The position numbers and the translations under genes were made by a program. From an uncultured Gemella sp. (GTDB lineage: Bacteria > Bacillota > Bacilli > Staphylococcales > Gemellaceae): 6,561 nt of DNA. The DNA lies in NCBI GenBank assembly GCA_927911745.1, contig CAKMQF010000139.1:1-6561 (forward strand). The letters run 5' to 3'. Numbering within the stretch: the first letter of the stretch is position 1; each line of letters opens with the position of its first letter. The notes beneath the pieces are model-generated. The model saw nothing but the letters and a program-made list of their open reading frames with translations, ran no database searches and was not told where the DNA came from. Of the stretch, positions 6,398-6,561 are shown in pieces.

Positions 6398-6507
6398 CGA
6401 GATAAAAGTTAAACAATTGAAAAATCATCCTTTCTTGATAAAAATAAGAGTAGTTCTAAAGCTCTAAAAATAAAGAAAAGGATGATTTTAATTATGGCAA
6501 ATAAACA
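6379..6507 (-). ncRNA. possible antisense RNA to the tnpA leader (art200-like)
   Basis: On the - strand a -35-like TTTACA (6541-6536), 16 bases and a -10-like GATAAA (6519-6514) would start an RNA near 6507. It would run across the first tnpA codons and the leader and stop at the 6373-6397 terminator, giving about 130 nt. Salmonella IS200 is known to encode such an antisense RNA. The promoter match is moderate, so this is inference. Confidence 0.3.
6421..6489 (+). promoter_or_regulatory. long stem sequestering the tnpA ribosome binding site
   Basis: AAAATCATCC (6421-6430) is the exact complement of GGATGATTTT (6480-6489). TTTCTT (6431-6436) extends the stem against AAGAAAA (6473-6479) with one bulge. 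The right arm contains the tnpA Shine-Dalgarno AAGGA (6478-6482), so folding of the leader RNA would hide it. RBS occlusion of this kind is established for Salmonella IS200. Confidence 0.75.
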
Positions 6508-6561
6508 TAATAGTTTATCGCATACAAAGTGGTTGTGTAAATACCATATTGTATTTACACC
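6494..6561 (+). CDS. tnpA: IS200-family transposase TnpA, 5' end only
   Basis: TnpA is a small Y1 tyrosine (HUH) transposase that cuts and rejoins single-stranded DNA. Only the first 23 residues are in the window: MANKHNSLSHTKWLCKYH then IVFTP. This matches the conserved IS200 N-terminus (SLSHTKW.CKYHIVFTPKYR). The HUH motif and catalytic tyrosine lie beyond the window. The start is ATG 6494, with AAGGA at 6478-6482, eleven bases away and within a stem. Whether the copy is intact, and whether a tnpB follows, cannot be seen. Confidence 0.9.
   Translation, partial: MANKHNSLSHTKWLCKYHIVFT

Larger units (their letters stand above)
6353..6561 (+). mobile_element. left part of an IS200-family (IS200/IS605) insertion sequence
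   Basis: The window ends in an IS200-type element: a structured leader of about 140 bases followed by the start of a Y1 (HUH) transposase gene. These elements have no terminal inverted repeats. They use subterminal hairpins recognised as single-stranded DNA, so the exact boundary cannot be read here. Two hairpins could be the left-end structure (6353-6367 and 6381-6397); the true end may lie slightly upstream, in 6330-6352. It follows the terminator of the YhgE-like gene, so insertion broke no gene. Confidence 0.8.

Overview
The window is AT-rich chromosomal DNA from a Gram-positive bacterium of the class Bacilli. The evidence is the noc-soj-spo0J (parB) order, strong AGGAGG-type ribosome binding sites, a Bacillus/Staphylococcus-type tRNA cluster, and the parB-mscS-DUF951 order seen in Staphylococcus-like genomes. 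A Gemella-like organism would fit, but the sequence does not prove the genus. These partition genes normally lie close to oriC.

Layout. Bases 1-581 hold a tRNA cluster read on the + strand: Ser(UGA, 5' half cut off), initiator Met, Asp, Phe, Thr, Tyr and Trp. It ends in a strong intrinsic terminator (585-618). Bases 613-774 hold the promoter region of noc, with a Noc-site-like half palindrome just before the -35 box. Then come noc (775-1660), soj/parA (1638-2396), parB/spo0J (2389-3248), an MscS-family channel (3251-4114) and a DUF951 protein (4126-4311), all overlapping or tightly spaced, ending in a second terminator (4319-4352). Next is a divergent pair: a TetR-family regulator on the - strand (4354-4959) and a short YhgE/Pip-type membrane protein on the + strand (5171-6286). 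Two copies of a 19-bp near-palindrome lie between them. After a third terminator, the window ends in the left part of an IS200-family insertion sequence, with three hairpins and the first 23 codons of tnpA.

How the genes work together. Soj (ParA ATPase) and ParB drive and regulate origin segregation. Noc, a ParB paralogue, couples division-site choice to the nucleoid. The four residues that distinguish Noc from ParB DNA binding agree with these names. TetR probably represses itself and the YhgE-like gene through the tandem operators. The IS200 leader carries an RBS-sequestering stem and a - strand terminator that could end an antisense RNA, the control layout known for Salmonella IS200.

The most striking anomaly is that four of the seven complete protein genes (noc, parB, tetR, yhgE-like) are broken by single-base frameshifts, six in total, mostly in A/T runs. 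Restoring one base at each gives full-length, family-typical proteins. Sequencing or assembly error is the simplest explanation, with homopolymer slippage as the biological alternative. I found no clearly new system; the tandem operators, the IS200 leader and the noc upstream site are the best leads.
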